A DNA stretch of 64,000 nucleotides from Nocardioides sp. BGMRC 2183 (GTDB lineage: Bacteria > Actinomycetota > Actinomycetes > Propionibacteriales > Nocardioidaceae), in contig VSSA01000001.1 of the NCBI GenBank assembly GCA_008123405.1, forward strand, positions 248,001 through 312,000. Reading direction: 5' to 3'. Under the pieces are notes generated by a model. That model was not told the origin of the DNA, ran no database searches, and saw only the letters and a program-made list of their open reading frames with translations. Below are positions 10,164 through 17,764 of the stretch, piece by piece. The translations under genes were made by a program, and so were the position numbers. Position 1 is the first letter of the stretch, and every line of letters starts with the position of its first letter.

Positions 10164-10257
10164 ACGGGGTGAGGCCGCGGGCGGTCAGCTCGGCGAGGAG
10201 TCGACGGTTTCGCCCCGGCGCACCTCGAGGTGCGGGACTGTGGTGATTCCGATCGGT
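10164..10257 (-). pseudogene. Relic of an M23 peptidase C-terminus fused to the MFS gene end
   Basis: On the minus strand this stretch aligns with the 3' end of the M23 peptidase gene at 55177. The last 30 bp (10164-10193) are identical to 55179-55208, where they encode ELTARGLTP and the last stop. Upstream of it the transporter tail IGITTVPHLEVRRGETVD parallels the peptidase tail IGLTGNTTGPHLHLEVHRGEPVD. After VD the frame is shifted, so the transporter stops at SSPS while ELTARGLTP survives in another frame. This suggests a decayed peptidase fragment that supplied the transporter with a new C-terminus. Confidence 0.6.
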
Positions 10258-11579
10258 GCGCGGGCGTCTGCTGTCTCGGACCAGTCGAGTGCGCGCCCGG
10301 TGGTCTCTCGGGTCAGGGCGAGCGACCCGAGAGTGAGCAGAGCGGCCGCGCCGGCGATCAAGCTCAACGGGAGGCTCGAGCCGCCTGCCGAAGCGACCAG
10401 GCTACTCGCGATCACCGGCGTGAACCCAGCACCGATGAGGGAGGCGAACTGATACGAGATGGAGACCCCGCTGTACCGGATCGAGGTGGGGAACAACTCG
10501 GAGAGCAACGGCGTGAGGGGCGCGTACATCGCGTTCTGGAGCAGCTGCGCGAACATCAACCCGGCGAGCAGCGCCGGAATCGTGCCGACGTTGACCAGCG
10601 CATAGAGCGGGAAGGCGAACAGCACCGTGCCGATAGCGCCGAGCATCATCACGCGGCGGCGCCCGAAGCGGTCCGAGATCGCCGCGAAGAGCGGGATGAA
10701 GACGATCGAGACGCCCACCACCGCCAACAGCGAGTTCATGACGTCCTGCACCTCGTAGCCGATCCCGGTGCTGTAGGCGATGATGTGTGAGCTGGTCAGC
10801 GCCGTCAGTGCGAACGGTCCGACACCGGCGGCGATGGCGAGGAGCACCCGCCGCGGCCTGGCCAACACCTGGAGCGCAGGTACCTTGCGCTGCGCGTGCT
10901 TCTCCGCGGCCTCGGTGAAGATCGGCGTCTCCACGACCTGGAGCCGGACGTACAACCCGATCACCAGCAGCACCGCACTGATCAGGAAGGGGACCCGCCA
11001 GCCCCACGTCATCATCGTGTCCGGGGCGAGCGAGGTGAGTATCGAGACCATCAGGGTGGAGAGGAGGAAGCCGAATGGCGTGCCCAGCTGCATGATGCCG
11101 GTCCACCGTCCCCGCGTCTGCGGGTCAGCGTGCTCGACGACCATCAGTGCCGCGCCGCCCCATTCCCCGCCGACCGCAACACCCTGCACCACCCGCAGTG
11201 TCACCAGCAGGATCGGCGCGAGATATCCGATGGACTCGTACGTCGGCAGCAACCCGATCAGCGCGCTGGCGAGTCCCATCGCCGTCATCGTGATGATGAG
11301 CATCGACTTGCGACCCAGTCGGTCACCGAAGTGACCGAAGAGCACGCCGCCGAGCGGTCGGGCGACGTAGCCGGCCGCCAGGGTGCCGAATGCCGCGATG
11401 GTGCCCAGCGCCCCCTCGGAGGAGGGAAAGAACAGGTCACCGAAGAGCAGTGCCGCCATCGTGCTGTACAGCAGGAAGTCGTAGTACTCGATCGTTGTGC
11501 CGAGAAGGCTCGAGAGCGCGACCTTGCGCACCTCGCGACGATCCGCGTTCGGTGACGTCTGGGGCGATGAGATCGTCAT
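10185..11579 (-). CDS. MFS transporter, metabolite:H+ symporter (MHS) type
   Basis: 464 residues with about 12 hydrophobic segments. The MHS subfamily is indicated by SLLGTTIEYYDFLLYSTMAALLF at the start, the loop GHFGDRLGRKSMLIITM, LRVVQGVAVGGEWGGAALMVVEH and the second-half loop ISDRFGRRRVMM. Members carry organic acids such as shikimate, proline betaine or aromatic acids. The ATG at 11579 follows GGAGG at good distance. It is divergent from the FadD3-type gene around a copy of the island palindrome (11663), so uptake of a pathway substrate or intermediate is plausible. The last 20 or so residues look derived from an M23 peptidase gene. Confidence 0.88.
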   Translation of the reverse strand: MTISSPQTSPNADRREVRKVALSSLLGTTIEYYDFLLYSTMAALLFGDLFFPSSEGALGTIAAFGTLAAGYVARPLGGVLFGHFGDRLGRKSMLIITMTAMGLASALIGLLPTYESIGYLAPILLVTLRVVQGVAVGGEWGGAALMVVEHADPQTRGRWTGIMQLGTPFGFLLSTLMVSILTSLAPDTMMTWGWRVPFLISAVLLVIGLYVRLQVVETPIFTEAAEKHAQRKVPALQVLARPRRVLLAIAAGVGPFALTALTSSHIIAYSTGIGYEVQDVMNSLLAVVGVSIVFIPLFAAISDRFGRRRVMMLGAIGTVLFAFPLYALVNVGTIPALLAGLMFAQLLQNAMYAPLTPLLSELFPTSIRYSGVSISYQFASLIGAGFTPVIASSLVASAGGSSLPLSLIAGAAALLTLGSLALTRETTGRALDWSETADARAPIGITTVPHLEVRRGETVDSSPS

Positions 11580-11662
11580 CGGATTCCTCCACAGGTCAGG
11601 CCCGGACAGTCCGGACTCGGGCGGCTGACGGTGGCAGGCGTCTCGGCGGCGGAGCAGCGCTT

Positions 11663-11677
11663 TCCCGCTCAGCGGTA
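11663..11677. promoter_or_regulatory. Island palindrome, site 1
   Basis: TCCCGCTCAGCGGTA. A GAGGAT hexamer starts 29 nt to the right (11707-11712, toward the CoA ligase) and CACCGT lies 29 nt to the left on the minus strand (11633-11628, toward the MFS gene). Confidence 0.7.
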
Positions 11678-11751
11678 CAGCGCGGCGTCGGTGCACAGGA
11701 CGCGAAGAGGATTCACGATGACCACGTCGTGATCGAAGGAGCATTTCGCCG

Positions 11752-13329
11752 ATGACCCCCCGCACCGTCCCCGCACTGCTGGCTCAGGCAGTGAGCCGCT
11801 TCCCCGATCGGCCTGCCCTGGTCGACGGTGCCGTCCGTCTCTCCTACTCTGAGTTGGCGGTTGCCGTCGATCGGGTGGCGCGCGCGTTCCTTGCCGCCGG
11901 TGTCCGTCCCGGCGATCGGGTCGCCCTGTGGCTTCCCAACCGCCATGAGTTCGTGCTGGCGCTGCTCGGCGCCCAGCATGTCGGCGCGGCGATGGTCCCT
12001 CTGAACACGCGGTACCGGGGCCGAGAGGCACACCAGATCCTGCAGCGGTCGGGCGCTCGTGCGCTGGTCGTCGCGGAGGGCTTCCTCGGGAACGACTACC
12101 TCGCGATGCTCGAATCCGCCGGGGACTCCGGACGCGGCGGCATCGCCGAGCTGGACGCTCTCGAGTGCGTGATCGACCTCGGCGGTGGTGAGCACCCGGC
12201 CGCTGTCGGCTGGGAGGAGTTCCTCGCCGGTGCCGAGAGGATCAGTCGCGCCGAGCTCGCGACCGCCGCCGGCTCGGTCACCGCCGACACCGTCGCGGAC
12301 ATCGTGTTCACCTCGGGCACCACCGGCGTCCCGAAGGGCGTGGTGATGGCGCATCGTCAGACCGTCGGCACCGGCCGCGTGTGGGCGGAGAACGCCGACC
12401 TGTCCGCCGACGACCGCTACGGGATCGTGAACCCGTTCTTCCACGTCTTCGGCTACAAGGCCGGCATCGTCGCTTCACTGGCCGCAGGCAGTGCGATCTA
12501 CCCGATCGCGACCTTCGACCCGGTCGGACTGATGACGCTGATCCAGGACGAGCATCTGACGGTGCTGCCGGGCGCGCCGACGATCTTCCTCACCCTGATC
12601 AGCGAACCGCGGCGGGCGGAGTTCGATCTGTCCTCCCTGCGGTTCTCCATCGCAGGCGCGACCACGGTGCCACCGACGCTGTACCAGGAGATGATGGATG
12701 TCCTGGGGTTCGAGCGGGTCGCCCAGGCCTACGGGTTGACCGAGTGCGTGGTCGCGACCACGTCGCGTCGCAACGAAGATCCTCTGCACCTCGCCGAGAC
12801 CTCCGGGCCGGCCGTGCCAGGCATCGAGGTCCGGGTCGTCGACGGCGACGGCACTCCGCAGCAGGTCGGCGTGGACGGCGAGGTCCAGCTGCGCGGGGAG
12901 AACGTGATGCTGGGCTACTTCGAGGACCCGGTCGCCACGGACGCGACGATCGACGCCGAGGGCTGGCTGAGCACGGGCGACGTCGGACGGCTCGACGAGC
13001 ACGGCTGCTTGAGGCTCACCGACCGGGTCAAGGACATGTTCACGGTCGGCGGCTTCAACGTCTATCCGGCCGAGGTCGAGCACGTAATCACCGGTCATCC
13101 CTCGGTTCAGGAGGCCGCGGTGATCGGAGTACCCGACCAGCGGCTCGGTTCGGTCGGTCGTGCCTATCTGACCACCCGGCCGGGCGCCGTGATCTCCGAC
13201 GAGGAGATGGTCGCGTACTGCCGTGAGCGGCTGGCGAACTTCAAGGTCCCGCGCGAAGTCCGGATCCTCGACGCCTTCCCGCGCAACGCCAGCGGCAAGA
13301 TCCTCAAGAAGGACCTGCGCGCCGTTTGA
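11752..13329 (+). CDS. fadD3: Acyl-CoA synthetase, FadD3 type
   Basis: ATP-dependent formation of an acyl-CoA through an acyl-adenylate. The 525-residue ANL enzyme shows DIVFTSGTTGVPKGV (P-loop-like motif), the AYGLTE motif, WLSTGDVGRLDEHGCLRLTDRVKDM and the catalytic Lys near the end in RNASGKILKKDLRAV. NPFFHVFGYKAGIVASL and VLPGAPTIF are close to mycobacterial FadD3, which activates the propanoate side chain of HIP, the CD-ring remnant of steroids. That substrate is inferred from likeness and from the neighbouring ksh/kst/hsa genes. GAAGGA precedes the ATG. Confidence 0.82.
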   Translation: MTPRTVPALLAQAVSRFPDRPALVDGAVRLSYSELAVAVDRVARAFLAAGVRPGDRVALWLPNRHEFVLALLGAQHVGAAMVPLNTRYRGREAHQILQRSGARALVVAEGFLGNDYLAMLESAGDSGRGGIAELDALECVIDLGGGEHPAAVGWEEFLAGAERISRAELATAAGSVTADTVADIVFTSGTTGVPKGVVMAHRQTVGTGRVWAENADLSADDRYGIVNPFFHVFGYKAGIVASLAAGSAIYPIATFDPVGLMTLIQDEHLTVLPGAPTIFLTLISEPRRAEFDLSSLRFSIAGATTVPPTLYQEMMDVLGFERVAQAYGLTECVVATTSRRNEDPLHLAETSGPAVPGIEVRVVDGDGTPQQVGVDGEVQLRGENVMLGYFEDPVATDATIDAEGWLSTGDVGRLDEHGCLRLTDRVKDMFTVGGFNVYPAEVEHVITGHPSVQEAAVIGVPDQRLGSVGRAYLTTRPGAVISDEEMVAYCRERLANFKVPREVRILDAFPRNASGKILKKDLRAV

Positions 13330-13358
13330 CATGAGGCGTCCGCCCACAAGGGGCCATC

Positions 13359-13393
13359 ACGGTTCCGCGGGTGGACAGCACCCGCGGAACCGT
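13359..13393. terminator. Bidirectional terminator
   Basis: Perfect 15-bp stem (ACGGTTCCGCGGGTG and its complement) with a 5-nt loop, between the convergent CoA ligase and epimerase-like genes. Confidence 0.85.
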
Positions 13394-13400
13394 TCACCAC

Positions 13401-14327
13401 TCAGCGGGGCGGGAGCGCGCGCACCCGCGCCACGATCGACTCGACCTCACGGCGGACGTCGTCGCGGGTGTAGCCGAGCAGCGCGGTCTCGGCCGCGTCG
13501 GGCTCGTAAGAGAGCACGTAGCCGCGACCGGGGACGATCATCGAGTCCGGGAGGTAGGGGTGCGGCTCGTCGCGTTCCTCGAGCCGGCGACCGCTGCCGG
13601 AAGCGTCGAAGATGAGCTGGAAGAACTCGGTGAACGTGAGGTTCTGGTCACCGACCAGATAGGCGCGTCCGGGCTCGCCGTTGCGGACCGCACCGGCGAC
13701 GGCCTCGGCCAAGGAGCGCACCGACATGTAGTTGGTACCGCCCGCTGGGGCGAAGTCGGGGATGTCAGGCTTGTCGCCATCGGCCCAGCGCACCATCGAG
13801 CCGAAGCGGTACAACGCGACACCGGGCGTGGCGCCGACGATGTTGGGCGGGTTGACGGTGATCGGAGCGAAGTCGGCGTCGACCAGGGCCCGCGTGCGCT
13901 CGTCGGCCAATCGCCGCGCGCGCACGTAGTCGTTCGTGTCACACAGCTGCGGAAGCACCTGGTGGTAGTAGCTGCCGACCTGGACGAACCGGCGCACTCC
14001 GGCCCGCTTGCACAGCTCTGCGAACCGGGGGATGCCGACGCTCTGCACCCGTTCCCAGAACTCGGCCAGCTCGGCGTCGCTGAGGCCGCGCGGCAGGTGG
14101 CGGACGTCCTGGCCAGCCGCCATCACGACGGTGTCGATACCGGCCAGGTCGCTCTCGCTGAAAGTGCCGGCGGTGTAGTCGCCGGCCACCACCGGGAGGT
14201 CGGCCACGAGCGAATCCGTGGCGACCTCGTTCCGCGCCGAGACCAAGACGTCCTCGCCCCGATCGACCAGTTCGCGGGCGATGTGCCCGCCGATCATTCC
14301 CGTGCCACCAACAACCAGAATCTTCAT
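13401..14327 (-). CDS. NAD-dependent epimerase/dehydratase family (extended SDR)
   Basis: 308 residues with an N-terminal Rossmann motif VVGGTGMIGGHIARELV. The usual YxxxK active-site pair appears as Y-V-R-A-R in NDYVRARRLADE, so the Lys is Arg. Other family features are ITVNPPNIVGATPG and GTNYMSVRSLAEAVAGAV. The ATG at 14327 follows a GAGACT hexamer by 7 nt, which itself lies exactly 29 nt from the island palindrome at 14370, so the gene seems leaderless and part of the island regulon. It could be a steroid 3-beta-HSD-like or sugar-type enzyme, and the substrate is not deducible. Confidence 0.75.
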   Translation of the reverse strand: MKILVVGGTGMIGGHIARELVDRGEDVLVSARNEVATDSLVADLPVVAGDYTAGTFSESDLAGIDTVVMAAGQDVRHLPRGLSDAELAEFWERVQSVGIPRFAELCKRAGVRRFVQVGSYYHQVLPQLCDTNDYVRARRLADERTRALVDADFAPITVNPPNIVGATPGVALYRFGSMVRWADGDKPDIPDFAPAGGTNYMSVRSLAEAVAGAVRNGEPGRAYLVGDQNLTFTEFFQLIFDASGSGRRLEERDEPHPYLPDSMIVPGRGYVLSYEPDAAETALLGYTRDDVRREVESIVARVRALPPR

Positions 14328-14369
14328 GAGGCCGAGTCTCACGACGCGAACGGCTCCGATAACCGGCCG

Positions 14370-14384
14370 TCCCACTGGACGGGA
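14370..14384. promoter_or_regulatory. Island palindrome, site 2
   Basis: TCCCACTGGACGGGA. Rightward, TACGTT (14414-14419) starts after 29 nt and is followed by 6 nt and the SDR ATG. Leftward, GAGACT (14340-14335) ends 29 nt away and is followed by 7 nt and the epimerase ATG. Both genes appear leaderless. Confidence 0.75.
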
Positions 14385-14425
14385 GAGGTTCCGTCGCACG
14401 GGCGACCCGCTCCTACGTTCCCCGC

Positions 14426-15247
14426 ATGGTGAGTACCGAACAGCGAGTCAGTGTGGTCAGTGGAGGTGCCCTCGGCATCGGCGGTGGGATCAGCCGACGC
14501 CTTGCGGCTGCGGGTGATCTGGTCGTCCTCAACGACATCGACGACGAGGCCGCCGATGCGGCGAGGTCCGAGATCGAGGGCCAAGGCGGTCGCTGCATCG
14601 TGGTGCCGGGCGACATCACCGACCCCACCGTGGTCGACCGGGTGCGCGAGACCGCCCTCGACGCCGCGGATGGGCGGGTCGACGTACTGGTCAACAATGT
14701 GGGCGACTTCCGCCCTGCGTCGAAGACATTCCTGCACAGCAAGCCCGAGCAGTGGCAGCGCCTCTACGAGCTCAACCTCGAGCACGTGTTCCATCTGACC
14801 TACGCGCTCCTGCCGTCGATGGTCGACCGGGGCCGCGGCGCGATCGTCAACGTCTCCACCGTCGAGGCCTATCGCGGCATCCCGGGACACGCCGTCTACT
14901 CGGCCTACAACGCCGGCGTCTCCGCCTTCACCAAGAGCCTGGCCATCGAGGTCGGGCGCCTCGGCGTCCGGGTCAACGCGATCGCCCCGGACCTCATGGA
15001 CACGCCGCAGACCTCGGCCGCGGCGATGCTGCGTGGACGTGACGCGGACCTGGTCCCGCTCTGGGTGCCGATGGGCCGTTTCGGGAAGGCGGAGGACTGT
15101 GCCGCCGTGGTCGAGTTCCTCGCCTCCGACGACGCGGCCTTCGTCACCGGGCAGACCCTGCCGGTCGACGGTGGCACGCTCGCCGCCTCCGGTTGGTACG
15201 CGCGGACGAACGGCAAGGGTTGGACGAACATGCCCGACCAACCCTGA
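14426..15247 (+). CDS. SDR family protein lacking the catalytic lysine
   Basis: 273 residues of SDR fold: VVSGGALGIGGGI cofactor loop, DVLVNNVGDF, and a C-terminus FVTGQTLPVDGGT. The catalytic Ser (VNVSTVEAY) and Tyr are present, but where SDRs read Y-x-x-S-K the protein reads Y-S-A-Y-N (GHAVYSAYNAGVSAF), so the conserved Lys is replaced by Asn. Activity as a classical dehydrogenase is therefore doubtful, and it may be a dehydratase/isomerase-like or regulatory SDR. Expression is probably leaderless from TACGTT under island site 2. Confidence 0.8.
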   Translation: MVSTEQRVSVVSGGALGIGGGISRRLAAAGDLVVLNDIDDEAADAARSEIEGQGGRCIVVPGDITDPTVVDRVRETALDAADGRVDVLVNNVGDFRPASKTFLHSKPEQWQRLYELNLEHVFHLTYALLPSMVDRGRGAIVNVSTVEAYRGIPGHAVYSAYNAGVSAFTKSLAIEVGRLGVRVNAIAPDLMDTPQTSAAAMLRGRDADLVPLWVPMGRFGKAEDCAAVVEFLASDDAAFVTGQTLPVDGGTLAASGWYARTNGKGWTNMPDQP

Positions 15248-15259
15248 CGCCAGACAAGC

Positions 15260-15300
15260 GAACAGCCCCCGCGCCGGCTCGGCCGGCGCGGGGGCTGTTC
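15260..15300. terminator. Bidirectional terminator
   Basis: Perfect 19-bp GC-rich stem with a 3-nt loop, between the SDR and the convergent kshA operon. Confidence 0.9.
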
Positions 15301-15329
15301 TGGTTGTCGGTCAGCTGCTGCCGATGCCG

Positions 15330-15593
15330 CTACGAGCGGGTGTCCACCACCGGCAGCAGGCCGTCGACCACGGCCTGCGCGATGCTGGCCCGCATCTGCT
15401 CGCACACGGGGAAGCGGCCGCGGGTGGCGGAGCCGGGGTCCCAGTCGGTGCAGGTGGCGGTAGCGGTCTCGTCCCACTGCACGGTCGTCTGTTGCCAGCT
15501 GCTCTTGCGGGCCAGCACCTGGGCACCGCACGACCCGCAGCCGACCGGGTGCATCGGCCCGTCGGCAAGACGGTTGTCGGCGCGCACGCTCAT
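15330..15593 (-). CDS. Small cysteine-containing protein coupled to kshA
   Basis: 87 residues, MSVRADNRLADGPMHPVGCG at the N-terminus, with a CGSC pair at about residues 19-22 and two further cysteines (ATCTDW, PVCEQM). This would suit a zinc-ribbon-like or small metal-binding protein. Its ATG shares one base with the kshA stop (TGATG), so it is translated with KshA. No transmembrane segment or known ferredoxin spacing is visible. It could assist the oxygenase as an assembly factor or an accessory subunit. I do not recognise the family. Confidence 0.65.
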   Translation of the reverse strand: MSVRADNRLADGPMHPVGCGSCGAQVLARKSSWQQTTVQWDETATATCTDWDPGSATRGRFPVCEQMRASIAQAVVDGLLPVVDTRS

Positions 15594-16765
15594 CAGGCGT
15601 CCTGGGGGACCGGGGCGTCCTCGGCGGCACGCCGAGCGAGGTTCTCCTCCACCTCGCGCTGCCAGGCCTCGTTCGGCTTGGTGGTGTCGAGCTCGAACTC
15701 GAACCGATCGGTCATCGCGGAGTCGATGTCGGCGACGTCGACGTAGAACTGCTCGTACCAACGGCGCAGCTGGTAGACCGGGCCGTCCTCCTCACACAGC
15801 AGCGGGTTGTCGATCCGAGTCTTGTTCTTCCAGATCTGGACGTCCTGCTCGAACCCGATCCGGGTGGTGGCCACCATCTTCTCGGCCAGCGCCTGGGCCT
15901 CGGCCGGATCTTCGTCCTCCGCCTCAGGCCGCTGGAGACTGATGCCGTACATCAGCACGAACGAGTTCTCGTCGATCGGGTAGTGGCAGTTGATCAGGAC
16001 CGTGCGGACGTCGTCCATGGCCTCGTAGTGGTAGATCAGGTCGTCGATCATGAACGACGGCCCGTGGTACGTGGCCACCGACGTGTTCCCCTTGCGCTTG
16101 GGACCACCGATCGCCTTCTCGGACGGCCGCAGGTCGTCGCGACTCACGCCGCGCTGCAGCTGCGTCGCGGTGTGTCCCTCGAAGGTGTTCTTGAAGTACG
16201 TCGGGAAGGCGTGGTGCACGTAGAAGAAGTGCGCCATGTCGACCACGTTGTCGATGATCTCGCGGCAGTTCGTGTCCACCCGGGTCTCATACCAGGCCCA
16301 GTCGGTCCAGCCTTCGGCGTCGGGGCCGCCGTCGATGCGGGGGATCGCCTGCTCGGCGATCGGCGGGTTGCCCTCAGGGTCGTTCCAGACGAACAACAGG
16401 CCGTCTTGGCTCATGGTCGGCCACGCAGCGGTGCGGGCACGCAATGGCACCCGTCGGGCGTAGGGGATCTGCTTGCACCGGCCGTCGCCTCCCCAGCGCC
16501 AGTCGTGGAACGGGCACGCGATCTCGTCACCCTTGACGGTGCCCTGGGAGAGGTCGCCGCCCATGTGCCGGCAGTAGGCGTCGAGCACCTTGAGCTCACC
16601 GCTCGAGTCCGCCCACACGACCAGCTTCTTGCCGAACGCGGTGACCGTGTGCGGCTTGCCGTCGCGGAAGTTCCGCTCGAGCCCGATGCAGTGCCAGCCT
16701 CGGGCGAAACGCGTCGGCAGTGCCTCCGCCTCGATGGTGCGGACCTCGTCGGTCGTCTGCGTCAT
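15593..16765 (-). CDS. kshA: 3-ketosteroid 9-alpha-hydroxylase, oxygenase subunit (KshA)
   Basis: Rieske non-heme iron oxygenase that 9-alpha-hydroxylates 3-ketosteroids. With KstD-catalysed delta-1 desaturation this opens ring B. The 390 residues begin with RFARGWHCIGLERNF, and the Rieske cluster ligands are in AYCRHMGGDLSQG and IACPFHDWRWGGDGRC. The mononuclear iron site is in NVVDMAHFFYVHH (Asp/His/His region). IPYARRVPLRART and VWNDPEGNPP are typical of KshA. The ATG at 16765 has GAGAGGTGG upstream. Transcription is predicted from TAGCGT (16803-16798) under island site 3. KshB is encoded 30 kb away at 46275. Confidence 0.95.
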   Translation of the reverse strand: MTQTTDEVRTIEAEALPTRFARGWHCIGLERNFRDGKPHTVTAFGKKLVVWADSSGELKVLDAYCRHMGGDLSQGTVKGDEIACPFHDWRWGGDGRCKQIPYARRVPLRARTAAWPTMSQDGLLFVWNDPEGNPPIAEQAIPRIDGGPDAEGWTDWAWYETRVDTNCREIIDNVVDMAHFFYVHHAFPTYFKNTFEGHTATQLQRGVSRDDLRPSEKAIGGPKRKGNTSVATYHGPSFMIDDLIYHYEAMDDVRTVLINCHYPIDENSFVLMYGISLQRPEAEDEDPAEAQALAEKMVATTRIGFEQDVQIWKNKTRIDNPLLCEEDGPVYQLRRWYEQFYVDVADIDSAMTDRFEFELDTTKPNEAWQREVEENLARRAAEDAPVPQDA

Positions 16766-16832
16766 GGGTGCCACCTCTCTTTCGTGTCGGCGATCCGACG
16801 CTAGGGAGGGTGATGTGCCCGGAACCTCCCCG

Positions 16833-16847
16833 TCCCGCTCATCAGGA
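16833..16847. promoter_or_regulatory. Island palindrome, site 3
   Basis: TCCCGCTCATCAGGA between kshA and the divergent SDR. TAGCGT lies exactly 29 nt to the left on the kshA strand (16803-16798). To the right, TACGGA begins after 29 nt (16877), matching xAnnn but not the final T. Confidence 0.75.
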
Positions 16848-16946
16848 CGCATTCGTGACCACGATCACGGCAGGGATACGGATAGGAGGCCCCGCGGAAG
16901 CTGTGGGGCGGCGGCACCCATCCAGTACCGATCCAGGAGGCGAGGA

Positions 16947-17693
16947 GTGAGTGAAGTGAACGATGGTGACCTGACCGGGCGAACGGTGATCGTGACGGGT
17001 GGTGCGCGCGGCATCGGCGCCGCGTGCGTACGACGACTGGTGGCCGATGGCGCCTCGGTGGTGATCGGCGACGTGCTGGCCGCCGAAGGCAAGGCGTTGG
17101 CCCACGAGCTCGGTGACCGCGCGGCGTTCGTGGAGCTCGACGTCACCAGCGAGGAGTCCTGGAACGCCTGCGTGGCGGGTGCGCAGGACCTGTTCGGGCC
17201 GGTGACGGGCCTGGTCAACAACGCCGGCGTGGTTCATGTCGACCCGATCGACGAGCTCGCCGAAGCCGACTTCCGACGGGTCATCGACGTCAACCAGGTC
17301 GGTGTCTTCCTCGGCATGAAGGCAGTCATCCCGGGGATGAAGGCGGTAGGGACCGGGTCGATCGTCAATATCTCCTCGGTCGGCGGGATCATCGCCTTCT
17401 CCCGCATCCTCGGCTACACAGCCTCGAAGTGGGCGGTGCGAGGCATGACGAAGACGGCTGCTCAGGAACTCGGCCCGTTCGGGATCCGTTGCAACTCGGT
17501 GCACCCGGGCGTCATCTCCACAGAGATGACGGCGGACTCCGAGCGCTCGCACGGGATGGCCGACAAGCAGCCGATCGGACGTGAGGGCAGGCCGGAGGAG
17601 ATTGCCGCGATGGTCCGATTCCTGATCTCCGACGAGGCCGCGTACGCCACTGGCGCAGAGTTCGTGGTGGACGGCGGCTACATCACCCACTGA
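16947..17693 (+). CDS. Short-chain dehydrogenase (hydroxysteroid dehydrogenase-like)
   Basis: 248 residues with a full classical SDR set: TGGARGIGAA cofactor loop, NNAGV, catalytic Ser in NISSVGG, Tyr/Lys in GYTASKWAV, and the C-terminus VVDGGYITH. This type (NAD-preferring Asp after the second strand, IGDVLAA) includes 3-alpha/20-beta- and 17-beta-hydroxysteroid dehydrogenases. The GTG at 16947 follows AGGAGG by 6 nt. It is divergent from kshA over island site 3, so oxidation or reduction of a steroid hydroxyl is likely, position unknown. Confidence 0.85.
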   Translation: MSEVNDGDLTGRTVIVTGGARGIGAACVRRLVADGASVVIGDVLAAEGKALAHELGDRAAFVELDVTSEESWNACVAGAQDLFGPVTGLVNNAGVVHVDPIDELAEADFRRVIDVNQVGVFLGMKAVIPGMKAVGTGSIVNISSVGGIIAFSRILGYTASKWAVRGMTKTAAQELGPFGIRCNSVHPGVISTEMTADSERSHGMADKQPIGREGRPEEIAAMVRFLISDEAAYATGAEFVVDGGYITH

Positions 17694-17707
17694 CTGCCAC
17701 ACGACGA

Positions 17708-17744
17708 ACGGCGGGCCGCCCTCTGGATGAGGGCGGCCCGCCGT
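17708..17744. terminator. Bidirectional terminator
   Basis: Perfect 16-bp stem (ACGGCGGGCCGCCCTC and complement) with a 5-nt loop, followed by CGTTTC. It separates the SDR from the convergent dikinase-like gene. Confidence 0.88.
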
Positions 17745-17764
17745 CGTTTCTGTCCTGCCTGGCG

